A DNA stretch of 64,000 nt from Ricinus communis (Eukaryota; Streptophyta; Magnoliopsida; Malpighiales; Euphorbiaceae), in NCBI RefSeq assembly GCF_019578655.1, contig NC_063262.1:18359582-18423581 (forward strand), given 5' to 3'. Position numbers and translations under genes: made by a program. Below are positions 21,121 to 32,111 of the stretch, piece by piece (within the stretch, counting starts at the first letter, position 1; each line of letters starts with the position of its first letter). The notes beneath the pieces are model-generated. The model saw only the letters and a program-made list of their open reading frames with translations. It was not told where the DNA came from and did no database searches.

Positions 21121-23285
21121 AATAACCCCACACTTAGCTCATTGCTTATCCTCAAGCAATCAAAAGTAAAATAAGGAAAATAAACCACTAAGAGACAACA
21201 CTTAAACTGACAAACAAACTAGAGAGCCCCTGCACATATCCTTAACAAGTGTAAGTCAAACAGAAAGAAACGAAGCAATCAATTCAAGTATCACAACCAA
21301 GATGCTATTGATTCACAAAATACTATCTCAACAAAATTATTTAGAACCAACTCCTCACCAGATTCACTCTAAATCACTCAAAGTGTTTAAAGGGGTAGTG
21401 TTTAATCGCTCAATGCATCAACTACTGCCTTACTTACTATATGCTTGCTCTTAAATCATACTCCTACCACTTATGGAGAGTCAACAACCATGTCAAAAGG
21501 TCTTTATAAGGGTTGTAATGGGGATTAGGTAGGGGTAGGTAAATTTAGTCAGAGTTGAACCTATGGTGTTCTGCAATGAAATACATGACATGCACACAAG
21601 CCACAAAAATTATAAGGGATAAACAATGAACAGTAGTCCAAGGTGGGAAATAAGAATCAAGTCAAAATGTTTAGCTCACTTACTTTCTTTCTTTTTATCA
21701 CCTTTCCCTCTTATTCTTCTATTTCTATATTTTTCTTCTTTCTTCTTTTTTTTTTCTTTTTTTTTCATAAGGGAAGAACATTCACATAATAGAGTGAATT
21801 TCTTTTTGGATTGAAGTAAGCTGCTACAAGATTCCAAAGCTATTCCCAAGACAAAAATTCTAAATAAAACAACTCATGTGCAAAATCATAACCCAAAGCA
21901 GAATAAAACTAAGTGGTAATAGAATATGATACAAGAAATGGTGAAAGAAGGGGTTATCTACAGAATCAATAAACAAATGAAGGCTATTTGGCTAGAATGA
22001 AAAACCTAAGTGCCTCTATCATACCAAAGTATTAAACTCTCCTTGTGGCCCTCATAAGCATTACCGAGCAAGTTCTAAAGGTAAAGACAGTAATCGACAC
22101 TCTCAACAAGAAATAAATACAAGCATATAAAGTGTATGCTTACAATTAAGGCTCAATTTCTCACAAGTGTGCTTTTTGAGTAGGTTCCAAACAAAAATCA
22201 TCAAAACAGAATTAAATAAACCAAAGCAACTTAGTGCAAAACTCAAACTAATTATCTTACATTCTTCCGCAAGACTCAACACTATCGGTTTTACCCGATC
22301 ACATGGACATAAACAAGATTTCAAAAGCAAGTCAACAGTAAGAGCATCGAAACAAAGTGAAAAATTTTCAAAATTTTACAAAAAAAATTGCACAAAGAAT
22401 AAACAAATAATTGAGATGGAATAAATGAAATGCGATATATACACTAGAAAAGGATCTGAATTTCATATAAAAATAATAGAACATGAAAGCAAGTATATAT
22501 TGATGTCACCACCCCACACTTGAAGGACACACTATCCTCAGTGTACAAAATATATGAAATGAAAAAGGAAAAAGAAACTAATACTGCCCTGATTATGGCT
22601 CCGGAGTGAAAAGAGGTGCATCAGCAGGTATATCAGGGCGTTGGCTGGTCTGTGGTGGAGGGCATAAAATGAACAAACCAAATGATTTAACTTGATAAAT
22701 TAAACTGCTCAATGTCCTGCAAAGAAAATTTAATCCACAACACTGCCAAGCAATGCTAACTAATTAAATTTGCAATTCATCCATATGGAGTTTACTTCGC
22801 CATAATCCATCACAAGGCAAACCAACATGCTAATATAAAACAGACACAAACAGAGTCGACTATCTATAATAGAGCGTATTGTTTAGCGGCCGACAATAAT
22901 AATAAAGAGAAAAATAAGGAATTAATCACAATCGTAAATAATGGTAGAAAAGAAAAATGGAAAATATGAGCAAGTTAAGTATATAAACTACATTAAAGAA
23001 AATAAAAGAAAATCAAGCACAAATATGAATGTAAATGCATGCACCAAATAATAAAATAAGGAAATAAATAAAAAAAATTGAAACACAAAATTCGAACACA
23101 AAGAAAACATAAATTCGAACTAATATCAAAATAAAATAATGGAAAACAAAGTTGGAGGGTACTTACTTGACAAACGCAATATCCAAAGCCTTCGAGATGA
23201 GAAATAAGAAGTGAGAGAGTAAGAGAGGAGATAATTGCCAAAATAAGGGGAGAGCAAAAAATTTTTAAGATTTTGAATGAAGTGG
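21121..23285 (-). other. Athila-like 3' untranslated internal region
   Basis: AT-rich sequence between the LTR and the second palindrome array, with no credible coding frame. Two phrases on the minus strand, GAGGATAAGCAATGAGC...AGTGTGGGG (about 21,122-21,155) and GAGGATAGTGTGTCC...AAGTGTGGGG (about 22,510-22,540), look like duplicated pre-PPT regions. This suggests a nested or rearranged 3' end. Confidence 0.5.
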
Positions 23286-23580
23286 TATATATAGGCAATG
23301 TGCAGAACACGCCCGTGTTCGCCAACAGGGGACGTGTTCATGAACACGGTCATGATATCGGGTCGTGTTAAGAGAATTAAAACGTGCTGACTTACCACTT
23401 CTGAGAACACGCCCGTGTTACGGACACGGTCTTGGACACGGGAACGTGTTGTGGACACGGTAGGGCATAAATTCCCGTGTTAGCTTCTGTGAACGTGTTC
23501 ATCTTAGTTTGATTTTCTTCAATTAGAACACGGGCCGTGTTAATGAACACGGTCTTGAACACGCCCGTGTTGATCTCCAG
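23285..23580 (-). promoter_or_regulatory. AACACGGGCGTGTT palindrome cluster, array 2, with TATA box
   Basis: More than ten full or half copies of AACACG(G/C)(G/C)CGTGTT type units lie just upstream, on the minus strand, of CCTATATATACC (near 23,288-23,299), followed by a CT-rich leader. The organisation parallels array 1 and suggests a second LTR U3 or an internal promoter. Inferred from position. Confidence 0.6.
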
Positions 23581-23767
23581 ATAATGCAAAAGTTGCGATT
23601 CTCAGCACTTTCTCATTCTTTCTCACCTGCAAAACCAATAAGTCCTCAACTCATACACTCAACATAAATAAAACTTAACAAAAACCAACTATAAAACCTA
23701 ATCAACTAAGTTCACAATGCCTCCCAAAAGCGCTTCTTTTTTATATGATGAGTCTTCTTAGCTAGAC

Positions 23768-24151
23768 TCATGGTGAAAAGTAAACGGTGGGGATTGACGA
23801 CCATCCATCCTTCTTCCAAGCAAATGGCCTCAAGTATCCGCTTAAAGGGATAATCGTCGACTTCCTCTTCCCGACTATCAAGCAAGCTGCTAGTATGATG
23901 GGCAAGACTCGCTCCTCGTATAATTGCACGTAGTCATGATGCTCTAGGGGCTCTTCCAATTTGAAAGCTGGAGTTTCACCAATTGGAAGGATCGATGGTT
24001 GGGCAATCTCTTCAGGAGTGTCGATGGTTTTCTTCAGTCCCTGGCTTGGTTCACTTGCTAGAAGAAACTCGAGCTCCTCCAAGACTTCTTCATTGGATAA
24101 CTCGTGCTCATCTTCCATCATCAAAGGGACTTGTGGAAAATTTACCAACAA
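23768..24151 (-). pseudogene. Athila-like pol N-terminal fragment
   Basis: A 127-residue minus-strand frame: an acidic linker (EELEFLLASEPSQ), a Pro-rich stretch, then FKLEEPLEHHDYVQLYEE, VLPIILAACL and a Trp-containing end. This matches the order of the linker just before RT in Athila pol (ELKPLP..L.YAFL....LPVIISS). RT, RNase H and integrase are missing; the frame ends and runs straight into 3' untranslated sequence. The element is therefore non-autonomous. It is separated from the gag fragment upstream by about 40 bp including a stop. Confidence 0.65.
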
Positions 24152-24190
24152 TTCCTCTAACTACAACTCAGCATCATTAACTGTACATTC

Positions 24191-24940
24191 CTATTGATAG
24201 TCTTTCAGAGCAATTATGTTCATCTCTTCCTTTTCTGGTTCCATCTCCATGTTCAAGAAATCGTCTTGCACAAAAGCATCATCGTCAAACATAGTAGATA
24301 AACCAGAAAAATTCTCACCTGAATGCAAAGTGATGGCGCTCAAATGCTCATCGAATTTAGTAGCGTTTGATGGAGTTTCCAATTGCTCTTCAGCTAGTAA
24401 CTTGAAGATTAAGCCTACTTGATGCTCTATGTTATTAATCGAGGCTTGTTGATCTTCAAGTATCCTCTCTGTTTGTTGGAATCTATCATCAAGACTTGTA
24501 ATGAACCTCATCATCAGCTTCTCCGACACTAACTCTTCATCTTGAGTTGAAGGTGCAAGATTAGGCCGATGTGGTTCTTCGAGATTCGGTGGTTCTGGGC
24601 CATCTAAGCTCCGTCCATAGGGTGAATGAGTCCTCCACTCTTGATTATAGGTGCTTCTATACGAGTCATTTGGCCAATTGCCCGTATAATTCACCTGTTC
24701 ACAGTTATAAGAATAAGGAGTAAAATCACTACACAATGGACAATTATTACTCAAATGTAAACCACAACAAAATTCACAAAAAACTTGAGATGAAAGGATA
24801 GGAGTGGAAAGTTGATCGGTAGCCCTGCAAAACGATTCCACTCGAGCTTCTAAAGATGCACAGGTATCCCAATTTTTAGCACTCTCTTGGTTCCTAATCC
24901 CATTTTCCAATGCGTCATACAAAGAGTTTGAGTTTAGCAT
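24191..24940 (-). pseudogene. Athila-like gag C-terminal fragment
   Basis: A 249-residue minus-strand frame beginning at a Met in MLNSNSLYDALENG. It carries a zinc-knuckle-like FCEFCCGLHLSNNCPLC, a Tyr/Asn-rich linker, then RILEDQQASINNIEHQVG and AITLHSGENFSGL. These correspond to the C-terminal gag region of Athila (CEYC.G.H....CP; Q.S.R.LE.Q.GQL; AITLRSGK). The N-terminal capsid part is absent; the frame opens just after AT-rich non-coding DNA. In an intact element this nucleocapsid would package RNA. No full gag-pol remains. Confidence 0.75.
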
Positions 24941-25127
24941 TGAACCTCCTTATCATTCACTATCTGAATTATAAACTTAAACTAAATAAATATGTACAAA
25001 TAAAATAAAATAAAATAAAAAATCATAAAATAATAAGAAAGAGAAAAAAAATGGCTAAATTAACAAATAGCCATGACCGATTTCTTTTGCCCTTATTTCT
25101 ACATTTCTGTGATACAAGTGTCACTAA

Positions 25128-25478
25128 CTAGCTGCTCTTCACTATCTGATCCCCAACCACTCGATATAATGTCCTTGATTCGAATGTCATCTGAATGAGC
25201 TTAGAATAGCGAACTTTATAATCAAACTTGCTTGATGGCTGCCCCAATAGGTTTTCACACTCATCCACTACAGCATTTTGAGGAAGTTGCGTTACTTGCC
25301 ATTCACACTCATCCACTACAGCATTTTGAGGAAGTTGCGTTACTTGCCATTCCTCGCAATCTATCAAGTCATTGATTTCGTGCCTCAGACGATTGTATTG
25401 ATTCGTCATATCTATAAAGGTTTGGTGATACTCAAAATACTGGCCATTATGAAGGATTGGACCATGCCTTGGTGTCAA
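25128..25478 (-). CDS. Unrecognised frame with 48-bp internal duplication
   Basis: A 116-residue minus-strand frame. I do not recognise a domain. It contains an exact tandem copy of CEWQVTQLPQNAVVDE (two 48-bp units at about 25,251-25,346), then NLLGQPSSKFDYKVRYSK. It lies between the Athila-like gag fragment and a gypsy gag region, all on the minus strand, so it is probably part of a TE leader or a non-autonomous element's own frame. Codon-level evidence for real coding is weak, apart from the duplication keeping frame. Confidence 0.3.
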   Translation of the reverse strand: MTPRHGPILHNGQYFEYHQTFIDMTNQYNRLRHEINDLIDCEEWQVTQLPQNAVVDECEWQVTQLPQNAVVDECENLLGQPSSKFDYKVRYSKLIQMTFESRTLYRVVGDQIVKSS

Positions 25479-25553
25479 AAGCTTAAGCTTCTTACTCCTT
25501 ACTTAGTGATAGAACACAACAGAAAATTACTCCTCCAGCTCGACAAAGGTTCT

Positions 25554-27060
25554 TTATGGCTTCTCAGGTTTAGACTTTGGTTCTGATTCAGGTTCAAAGT
25601 CTAGTATATCTTGAAAGAAGTTCATGATCTCCTCTTCACTAAAGTCAAGGTTGATTGTAGAGACTTGGGTTAGGAGTGGTGTATTGTTATAGTTTAGTAG
25701 TATGTTTCTTTTGGTACTAGCTTGATTAAGGTCGGTTAGTTTTTCCATATCGATTAGATCTTGGAATTTTGTGTTTAAGGTGGACACAATTGTCAGTATG
25801 GTGTCTAAGTGCTTGGTGGAACTTGCAGTAGGTGTTTGGCTTATATCCTAGTGCATTGGGGTTTGGCGGGTATTTTAGGGTACTGGATTAACGCAAGACA
25901 TGTTGCACTAGCCTCTCAGAAATCTTAAAGAGAGGTTGTTTGGAGTTGGAGAACCTCCTTGGTTATTAGACATTATTTACATTAAGAGTTTTGCTCCCTC
26001 CAGCATGATAGTTCATTCTTCTTGCAGTTTGGGCATTCTTCCTCTTGTCATTCTCAATCTCTTCAACCTGTAGCCTATCATCATATAAATCCATTAACAT
26101 CTTGGAGTCCATCATCTGAAGCTTTTCAACCCAAGACGGAAGAATATTTTGGACCACCATACAAACTTGGTCCTTTTTAAAAGGCTTGTTCTTCATCGAC
26201 CCAACGTTATTTCTCCGCCTAGTTAAGAAGTTAGAGAAGGACTCATTTGGCTCTTTCTTAGTAGACTCAAGATCTCTAATTAAAACTTTGAGATGTGTAT
26301 TATAGTCATATTGCTTTATAAAAGAGTAACACAAATCTCGACATTCAACTTTGGCAGATCTTTCTAATTCATGGTACCAGTTTACAATAGCTCCTTCTAA
26401 GGACAATATAAATAGCTTAGTAATTTTGGACTTGCTTAGTTGAGTAGTTCCTATGATGGCAACAACTATTTCAAATGAACCTTCGGATCACCAGTTCCAT
26501 TGAACTTTTATATCTCTGGCATTTTGAACTTGGATGGCAGCTTCCTCCCCAGTTAGAACTAACTCATTGCAATCATAAGTCGGGTACAAACCTTCGACTT
26601 CTAAGATCCCTTGCATCTTATCCAGCCTCACACTCAAGCCACTTACAACTTATTAGTAGCAAGAGCAGTCTTTTTCCTAACTTGATCCACTACGTACTCA
26701 TTAAAATCTAAGAAGTTCTGGGGAACCCCTCTTCTATTAGGGTTATCTGCATTAGCATTAATGGTGGCAGCAGTACTAGTGGAAACAGTGGTAGTTTCGG
26801 CAGCAACAACAACTGGATCAACAATAGCATGGGGATTAGCCATCGGAGGGGCAATTGGAGTAGCCTATGGAGCTTGGTTCACAGCCATTCCAGGCAAGAG
26901 TTATTAGAGCTCTTCCCGAATCACTCCTCTTAGGTCATCGATAACAGCATTCTTGAGGATCTTAACATCTTGCTCATTAGCCCTCTCGTTAGCCATCTCA
27001 GTCTTAGTTGTAGCTTCAGTCTCAATCATAGAAGGTTGACCCCTTGGTCTTTTGAGATAC
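25554..27060 (-). pseudogene. Ty3/gypsy gag region (degenerate)
   Basis: The minus strand from about 27,060 gives a leader (TKTEMANERANEQDVKILKN), stops, then 26,843-26,643 (MANPHAIVDP...NRRGVPQNFLDF), then KMPEI, stop, KFNGTGDPKVHL near 26,520-26,465. The capsid core follows at 26,406-25,966: LEGAIVNWYHEL, LCYSFIKQYDYN, PNESFSNFLTRRR, VVQNILPSW. Near 25,860-25,790 is YCKFHQALRHHTDNC, the CxxH...C segment after gag, with a frameshift. This is a typical Retrotrans_gag layout for a plant gypsy element. At least four stops or frameshifts mean it is dead. It may be the 5' part of the integrase-bearing element at 18,850-19,669, since both lie on the minus strand, but the RT is missing. Confidence 0.8.
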
Positions 27061-28764
27061 TCTAACATTGGCCGATCTTTTAAGGTATATTATCTCTTCC
27101 AACCCAAATAAGAATCTATATGGATTCAAAAAAATGAGATAGAATGACGCATGAGATGCATGGTATACATGATACATGTGTAATGCATAGTAATAAAGAT
27201 TATTAAACATATCAAAGTCTAAGAATATATAAAGTATAGTACAATCATCCTTCCAATCTTATCGCTTCTGCACACGGTTCGAGGTGAGTCTTTCTTTCCA
27301 AGAAATTTTGGTACGAGCTTATTATCAACAGGGAATAATAAGTACTGACGTGCATGCCAATTACTGTCAAAATATTTTAAACAGACAATATGATTTTTTC
27401 TAAGATAAGGGTAAAACTTACATATTTTAGGCCAAGGCCTTCCAAGATGTGGGCTTTTAACTCTTATGAAGAAAAATATCTTAAACATCAAGCATTTGGG
27501 TAGCTAAGGGAAATTTATACTATTATTACCATAAGTAGAGTCTCTAGTAAGTCAAAAGGTTCCCACATGTCAAATATCTTTTACTTATCTCCCCATTTAA
27601 GGGTCCATGAGATGAAAGAAATTTACTTGCACTTGTGAGTGATGGTTAGCTAGTATAGTAATTCTAAGGTCTTAGTAGAGCTAAAGAACTACTAATCAAC
27701 GCCATCGAGGTTATAGGGACCATTGTGCGCAATGTATGAAAATGATCTAGTGATGTAAGAATAATTTTTTAAGTGATAAAATCGAAGGTAAGGATATACT
27801 AGAACCAACTTCTCTTATCTTCAGTGGAGTCACTACTGTGAGCGGTAGTTTCAAGTGCGCACCTAAGTTTCTTTAGGGACTATGGCACTACAAGGCTTTT
27901 CAACCTAATTGGGAATATGCTAACTAGTCATATAGACTAGCATAGAGAAAGGGAGTCGCCACCCGGGTAAATTACTAGGACATTTTTTCTAATTGAGTGG
28001 CATAACTAGATTCCAAAAGGAAGCATCGCCACATCCAGAGATGGATCCAAAAGCTAACATCTTTATTTGTGTATCCCTAATTTCAATTTTATTAATTAAT
28101 AACCTATTTTCTTCAAGTAGGTATCTAGAGTGTTTAAGGTTTTTGTATTTAAATTTTAGAAATCTTAGCATGTTTGTCCAAAAAGCTTACTGGTCATTCT
28201 CTACCAAGAATTGTTAACCCTTTGGGCTAGGATTTTCTTTTCTATTTATAGAGAAGGAATGAGGAAATTCTAGAATTCAAGATATACATTACCTTAATTA
28301 TTGACAATCATCAATAATTTTTAAATAATTAAAGAATCTATCAAAAACTGTTTTGAATGATGATTGTTAATAAATATTGGATTAACCATAAATAATATTA
28401 AAAATTCGACTAGTTATCAATATTTCAATAATTTTATTTAAATTCAAAAAATACTTAAAATGACAAAATAATCCATGTTACGAGCCAATAAAGATGTGGC
28501 TCTACACAGTGCCGCTCAACTTAGCTGACCAACTATATGCAAAGCTGATTGGCTCTAGGTTGGCTACTTTTGAGAATTTTTACAATTTAGTCCTTAAACT
28601 TTCTAATTATTTCAATTTCACTCTAAAAACTTAATTTTTCTATAACTTTAGTCCAAATTGATTTCAGAAAATATTATTTGGCTTAATCATTCGTATCCCT
28701 AGCTGGCGTTTCACCGTCCTCAACTTCTTGAGATCCGGAAGAAGTAATAACTTTCTTCATCAGA
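27061..28764. other. Leader/LTR-like sequence without gene
   Basis: No coding signal. A phrase GGGAGTCGCCACCCGGGTAA near 27,951-27,970 resembles sequence common near plant gypsy LTR or leader junctions, and the stretch lies upstream (minus-strand sense) of the gag region, so part of it may be the 5' LTR and leader. LTR ends were not resolved. Confidence 0.35.
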
Positions 28765-28773
28765 TTTTTCATA

Positions 28774-29380
28774 AGGGATAATTGTATTTTTAGTGTTTGA
28801 ATTTGTTAAGAAATGACAATCGAGTGGTTGAATTTTTAAAACTAACAATTGAATATGGTAACCTGTAAAAAAATAATAAAGTGATATTTTTAGCATATGA
28901 CTTTCAGGTTTCCCTTACATTTTTATAGGTATAGATGAGAGAACAAAAATTATTGAATACGTTAGAAACTAAAATGGATTCATTAGTGATATAGCCTTAA
29001 GATAAATTTTATCTCATACAACTATTTTTTTTCTAATTTCTAAATTATCAATTTAGTAGTCTTAATCTTTAATCTCCAATTCATGAATCCTAATATTTAT
29101 TGCGTTATAAAACTCTAATGACTTGGTAAAAATACATTTATATATGATAGACAAATTTATTATATAATTATTTTTACAATACATCTTTACCATATGTCTC
29201 TTATTTTCATCTCATTTAATATAAAAAAATCCATATTAGTGTATATAATGCGTGACCTGCTAAAGATACTATTTTGTTATTTTTTTATAGGTTGTCACAC
29301 TTAATTGTTAATCTTAAAAGTTCAACCACTCAATTAATCATCAATTTTTTATAAGTTTAGACACCAAAATAGAATTATTT
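28774..29380. mobile_element. MULE-type MITE, about 607 bp
   Basis: The two ends are long imperfect inverted repeats. The left begins AGGGATAATTGTATTTTTAG with GAGTGGTTGAATTTTTAAAA inside. The right end, inverted, reads AATAATTCTATTTTGGTGTC with GAGTGGTTGAACTTTTAAGA. Flanks are TTTTTCATA (28,765-28,773) and TTTTTTATA (29,381-29,389), a 9-bp target duplication with one mismatch, as expected for Mutator-like elements. No coding content. Confidence 0.75.
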
Positions 29381-29684
29381 TTTTTATAATTCTCTCCGTA
29401 TCTAAATTTAAAAGACGGGTGATCACGTTTGACTTATAAAACATGAAGAAAAAGAAAACGAGGATGACTTGATGGTTGAGTAAAATTCAGAGAAAGAGAC
29501 TTGATAGGTCTTGGGAAGATAGAGAAATTTGACGCAAATATGGGAGAGTGGGTGTACGAAAAAAGAGGAACGGTTATCAAGAATCAAATTTGAAATAGGA
29601 GTAACCGTAGAGTATTTGAGACTCATATCCCCATCTCCATTTCAAAAAAGAAAATATAATCTTCATCTTCTCATTATATAATTA

Positions 29685-29706
29685 TCTCTCTCTCTCTCTC
29701 TCTCTC
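29685..29706. repeat. (CT)n microsatellite
   Basis: A CT dinucleotide run of about 22 bp in the leader of the TE relic that follows. Confidence 0.9.
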
Positions 29707-29815
29707 AAGCCTTGTATTTCAAATTCCCTACTTCTCTCTCACATATCTCTAAATCCTTCAATCCTTCTTTATGCTAAACAAGAAAAACCTTTCTTCTTCA
29801 CTCATTTCACACACA

Positions 29816-31623
29816 TGGCCAGAAAAGCAAAAGACTCCAGCACCTCCACTACCTTAACTAAACAATCGAAAATAGAAAAGAAATTCCAAGCTCTTAAGAT
29901 CTCCATCTGTGCATACAAGTATAAGATGGTGAAACCTAGAGTTTTTAATTAGAAGATATTCGGTGATAAGGCTATGAAACTTAAGAGTGGGTTGAGTTTC
30001 AAGGTTGGGTTCTATTTATTCAGACTAAAGAAAAATTTTATGAGGAGCTTACACTCGAGTTCTACAGATCAATCACGAAAGTGACAGATGAGTTAGTTTG
30101 GGTGAGTATTAATGACGAGCTAAAGGAAATCACACCAACTCTGATAGAAAATTTTCAGGTTTACTAGTAGAAAGAGAAATAACCATTGAACATGCCAATA
30201 ATAAAGATATAACAAGATATAACAAGAGATTCATCCAAGAGCTGAGGGCCAATCAACCAACCCCTAGTAAATAATTCTATACTGACAATGGTCTTCATGG
30301 TCGAATATTGCATTAGTTCATACTCCATGTTTTATTCCAAGGATGGGTAGCTTAGACTATGTTATTGAACTAGATTTAAAAATTAAGTGCCAATAGTTAA
30401 GAAATAAAAATTAACCTCCTTATCTGCTACTGAATGTAATGATAAATTTGAATCTTACTAGTGGAATGCCTTACAGCATGTACCTTACTATGTTATTTAA
30501 GCACTTTAGTGTTCCTCTTAAAGATAGAAAAAAGTTGAAATCAAGTGATATATTTGGAAAATTCACTATTAATAACAGTAACTATAGAGAAAATGATGAG
30601 GTTGATTTGATTGAAACACAGTGAGAAACTCTGAAAGGAGCATGAGAAAGAGGAAAGCTAGAGCGAAGAGACATTTAAATTTAGCAGATGGGGGGGCTAA
30701 TAACAATAGCAAAGATAATAGGAACATGAGAAAGAGAAATCTGTAGATGAGAAGGAAAAATCTGACAAAAAGGTTTAGGCATCTGAAGAAGAGAGAAACA
30801 AAGAATTGATTGACTTGAATGAGGGCTTTTTGGCCAGACTAGAATAATAAGACTTAGCATGAAAATAAATGCTCAAAAAGGTTAAAGAGGAGACTATTAA
30901 GCAATCGTCAGATGCCCAAGAAGAATCAGTTGAAGGAACAAAAAGTCAAACATCTAACATCGATAAGAAATCTGATTATGAGGAAGAAAAATCATATGAT
31001 TCAGAAAAGAGCTCTGATTTGACTGAAAAAGAACGAGAAGAAACAAAAAGAAAAAGTAAAGCAGAGGCAAATGTTCGTATTGTTGTTTCGAGTGACCAGA
31101 ATTCAATCGGCAATCTATTCAGCGAGATCGTTGCTGCTCTTAATAGTCATTTGATTACACTGTCAAACCAACAACTATGCATAGATCTTGATCCTAGCTC
31201 AGATGTCTATCACTTATTGAAAGAGATCCAACAGAAACATAGTGATTTAGAAAAGACTGTTAGTACCTTTGAAAAGAGCTTAAGAGAAGAGTTTCGACAG
31301 TATAAGTATGTGGTAGCTAAAGGATTTAAAATGAGCATGAAAGCCAGACATCTATATGGAAGAAGATGTTTGACATAAATGAAGGAGTTAAGCGCCTCTC
31401 ATCTCGAACAGAGAAGACATCTATTAAGGAAGCTACCGATGTTGTAAAGAAAAAGACAAGAAAAGCACATGAAAGCGAGAATCTGGTTAGCTCCACCGAT
31501 GAAGAGAGGTAGGAAAAGAAGATTAAGCTTGAGATGGTCAAGCTTGTAGAGGAACGGACAAAAGAGAAGGGTGTCGGGAGCGACAAGGTCTCCAAGACCA
31601 CCAAGAAGGGAAAGAAAGCATAA
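29816..31623 (+). pseudogene. Plant-transposon-protein relic (Transposase_32-like)
   Basis: Opens with ATGGCCAGAAAAGCAAAAG (MARKAKDSSTSTT) after a CACA-rich leader, stops after KPRVFN, and continues in another frame with GWVLFIQTKEKFYEEL and TDELVWVSINDELKEI. That matches the layout of the putative plant transposon protein domain (GW..F......VYEELV.EFY...). At 30,439-30,624, SGMPYSMYLTMLFKHFSV matches the later LPYGM.LT.LF..F block. A charged Ser/Glu/Lys-rich segment (30,869-31,378) with a coiled-coil-like stretch and a Lys-rich tail ends at a stop at 31,621-31,623. Multiple stops and frame changes show it is dead. A copia-type LTR follows 0.5 kb downstream, so it may be cargo of a non-autonomous retroelement. 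Confidence 0.6.
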
Positions 31624-32111
31624 ATCTGCCTAAGCCCATCTTCCAAGTCTACTACTTCATCTCTTCTTCCTTTGTCTCAAAGCCTTTTTAAAAATCTTTT
31701 AACAATTGAACAATCAAAGCCTTTTTAAAAATCCTTTAACAATTTAAATAGTCTTTATTTGTGAATGCTAAGTATCCTTCTTTTTGTTGGATATGCTCAA
31801 GGGGAGCTATCCTGAATTTTTATTGTAGGAACACAAATAGGCATCGACTCGGGGGATGCATGCCTTAGAACAATTTGAACAAGTTTGTGTTTAATCCATT
31901 GCCAGTGTGCTATGACTGTTTTATCTTTCATGAATCTTATAAATGTGTTGGAATGTTGATATACACTTGCCTTCAGCTACCTCACTTGTAGGTACAGATA
32001 TCTAACTATATAGTTAGACCTCTACAATATGTAAATTACGAATAATTGGAAGAATGTTTTGCTTTCCAAATAGTGTATTTTTTTTTTTGTCATCATAAAA
32101 AAAGGGGAGAA

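Noticed and set aside
20770..23589. Frames rich in Thr-Gly-Arg-Val on the minus strand (TNTGRV... , NTGVF...)
   Set aside because: They arise from translating the AACACGGCCGTGTT palindrome arrays, which lie in LTR-like regulatory DNA.
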